Made by a program: the position numbers and the translations under genes
Shown: piece after piece, positions 26,959 to 27,657 of the stretch
Position numbering within the stretch: the first letter of the stretch is position 1
How the letters are laid out: the number at the start of each line of letters is the position of its first letter
NCBI GenBank assembly: GCA_010027105.1
Contig: RGVT01000004.1
Location: forward strand, 1 to 27,657
Origin: Planctomycetia bacterium
GTDB taxonomy: Bacteria; Planctomycetota; Planctomycetia; Pirellulales; UBA1268
Reading direction: 5' to 3'
DNA: 27,657 bases
The notes under the pieces: generated by a model
The model's input: the letters and a program-made list of their open reading frames with translations, nothing else
What the model was told of the DNA's origin: nothing
Databases searched by the model: none

Positions 26959-27280
26959 CGCGGCGTTCCGGTTCGGGGCTGCCCAGCCCCGTCGCCGGAC
27001 GCTCGGCTCGTTGGGCGCGCACCGGCTCTGGCTTGCCCCATACCATCTCGCCGGACGTTCGCTGCGGCCATCCCGGCCTTCGCTCACTCGGATCTGCCCG
27101 CGCTCCGCCATCCATGGCTCCGCTGGTCAGATACGCCGGCTCAATGGAAGGGGCAACCCCTCGCCTCCCCAACTGGAAAAGGCAGGTGGCTACGAATGAG
27201 GGTCGGTGGCAAATGCCGCCGTGCCCGGCGATGTACGATCGGATAAATCGCCAACCGACAACGTACCTTCTTGTTATCCC
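26959..27280 (+). other. 322-bp intergenic region between speA and nadE
   Basis: No credible gene is seen on either strand; the open frames here are Arg/Ser/Pro-rich GC shadows. It holds the hairpin at 26974-26991, two copies of TCGCCGGACG (26992-27001 and 27048-27057, 56 bp apart), and a short stem AGGGG-CAA-CCCCT (27149-27161). The last 70 bp are distinctly AT-richer (around GGATAAATCG at 27241-27250) and probably contain the nadE promoter, although no -35/-10 pair is convincing. The first 160 bp resemble degenerate, GC-rich intergenic repeat DNA. Confidence 0.5.
26974..26991 (+). terminator. Hairpin after speA, possible terminator
   Basis: CGGGGCT (26974-26980), loop GCCC and AGCCCCG (26985-26991) form a perfect 7-bp stem 15 nt after the speA stop. 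There is no T-run (TCGCCGG follows), so termination would be non-canonical. Confidence 0.45.
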
Positions 27281-27657
27281 ATGCACCTGATTCGCCTGGG
27301 CGGCTGTGCCCTCAACCAGACGCCGCTCGACTGGGACGGCAACCGGGACCGGATCCTCGCCGCCATCGAGGCGGCGCGGGCCGCCGGCGTGTCGATCCTC
27401 TGCCTGCCCGAGCTCTGCATCTCGGGTTACGGCTGCGAGGATGCGTTTCTCTCACCGGGCACGGCCCGCACGGCCTGGGAGGTTCTGCGTGAGATCGTGC
27501 CGCGCACCCGTGGCCTCGCGGTGGCGGTGGGCCTGCCGGTGCGGTTCGAGAACGCGGTCTACGACGCCGCGGCGTTCGTGGCCGACGGCCGGCTTGCCGG
27601 CATCGTCTGCAAGCAGCACCTTGCCGGCGAGGGCATCCACTACGAGCCGCGCTGGTT
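27281..27657 (+). CDS. nadE: Glutamine-dependent NAD+ synthase, N-terminal part (cut by window end)
   Basis: The frame from the ATG at 27281 runs open to the window end: 125 full codons. It begins MHLIRLGGCALNQTPLDWDGN, the start of a nitrilase (CN-hydrolase) glutaminase domain. The catalytic Glu lies in ILCLPELCISGYGCEDAF (residues 38-55), and the catalytic Lys is in VCKQHLAGEGIHYEPRW near the end. The ELCISGYGCED and GEGIHYEPRW patterns are those of the glutaminase half of large NadE enzymes, which pass ammonia to a C-terminal synthetase domain that amidates deaminated NAD. The Cys nucleophile and synthetase lie beyond the window. No clear Shine-Dalgarno precedes the ATG. Confidence 0.85.
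   Translation, partial: MHLIRLGGCALNQTPLDWDGNRDRILAAIEAARAAGVSILCLPELCISGYGCEDAFLSPGTARTAWEVLREIVPRTRGLAVAVGLPVRFENAVYDAAAFVADGRLAGIVCKQHLAGEGIHYEPRW

Overview
This is a GC-rich chromosomal segment whose dominant content is one long ribosomal-protein superoperon on the plus strand. The organism is very probably a planctomycete of the Pirellulales type. The evidence is the set of flanking gene families (DUF1080, DUF1549/DUF1553 with a CxxCH motif, and DUF1501 with a twin-arginine signal), an EF-G of the recycling (mtEFG2/spdEFG2) type, and planctomycete-like insertions and tails in several ribosomal proteins. Every convincing gene is on the plus strand; the long minus-strand frames are GC-driven shadows.

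Layout. (1) 1-4301: the C-terminus of an unidentified protein, a 27-codon fragment copying the start of the downstream EF-G gene, a secreted helical (toroid-like) protein of unknown function, and the EF-G2-type GTPase. (2) 4367-5113: a secreted DUF1080 (3-keto-disaccharide hydrolase family) protein, closed by a textbook intrinsic terminator. (3) 5154-16629: a consensus-like promoter (TTGACA, 17-bp gap, TACGTT) opens the S10-spc cluster: rpsJ, rplC, rplD, rplW, rplB, rpsS, rplV, rpsC, rplP, rpmC, rpsQ, rplN, rplX, rplE, rpsN (zinc type), rpsH, rplF, rplR, rpsE, rplO, secY. (4) 16718-18213: adk (short-LID) and map. (5) 18268-21755: a second promoter (TTGGAA, 17-bp gap, TATACT) opens the alpha block: rpmJ, rpsM, rpsK, rpsD, rpoA, rplQ. 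(6) 21906-24975: a secreted DUF1549/DUF1553 protein and its usual DUF1501 partner. (7) 25042-27657: arginine decarboxylase speA, a 322-bp gap rich in short inverted repeats, and the start of a glutamine-dependent NAD synthase cut by the window end.

The core genes build ribosomal subunits, the Sec channel, the RNA polymerase alpha subunit, adenylate kinase and methionine aminopeptidase, i.e. the classic growth-linked transcription/translation/export set. rpmD (L30) and infA (IF1) are missing from their usual places. The four proteins here that come in zinc-binding (C+) and zinc-free forms (L24, S14, S4, L36) are all C+.

I did not find a clear new multi-gene system. The most unusual signals are: a direct repeat of the EF-G gene's first 54 bp flanking the inserted secreted-protein gene; a four-copy 42-bp palindrome-bearing tandem repeat wedged between rplB and rpsS, ending 8 nt before the S19 start codon; a 62-nt overlap of rpsC with rplP in which both frames are coding; a strongly folded 204-bp rpsJ-rplC spacer; and an L17 with an internal insertion of roughly 40 residues.
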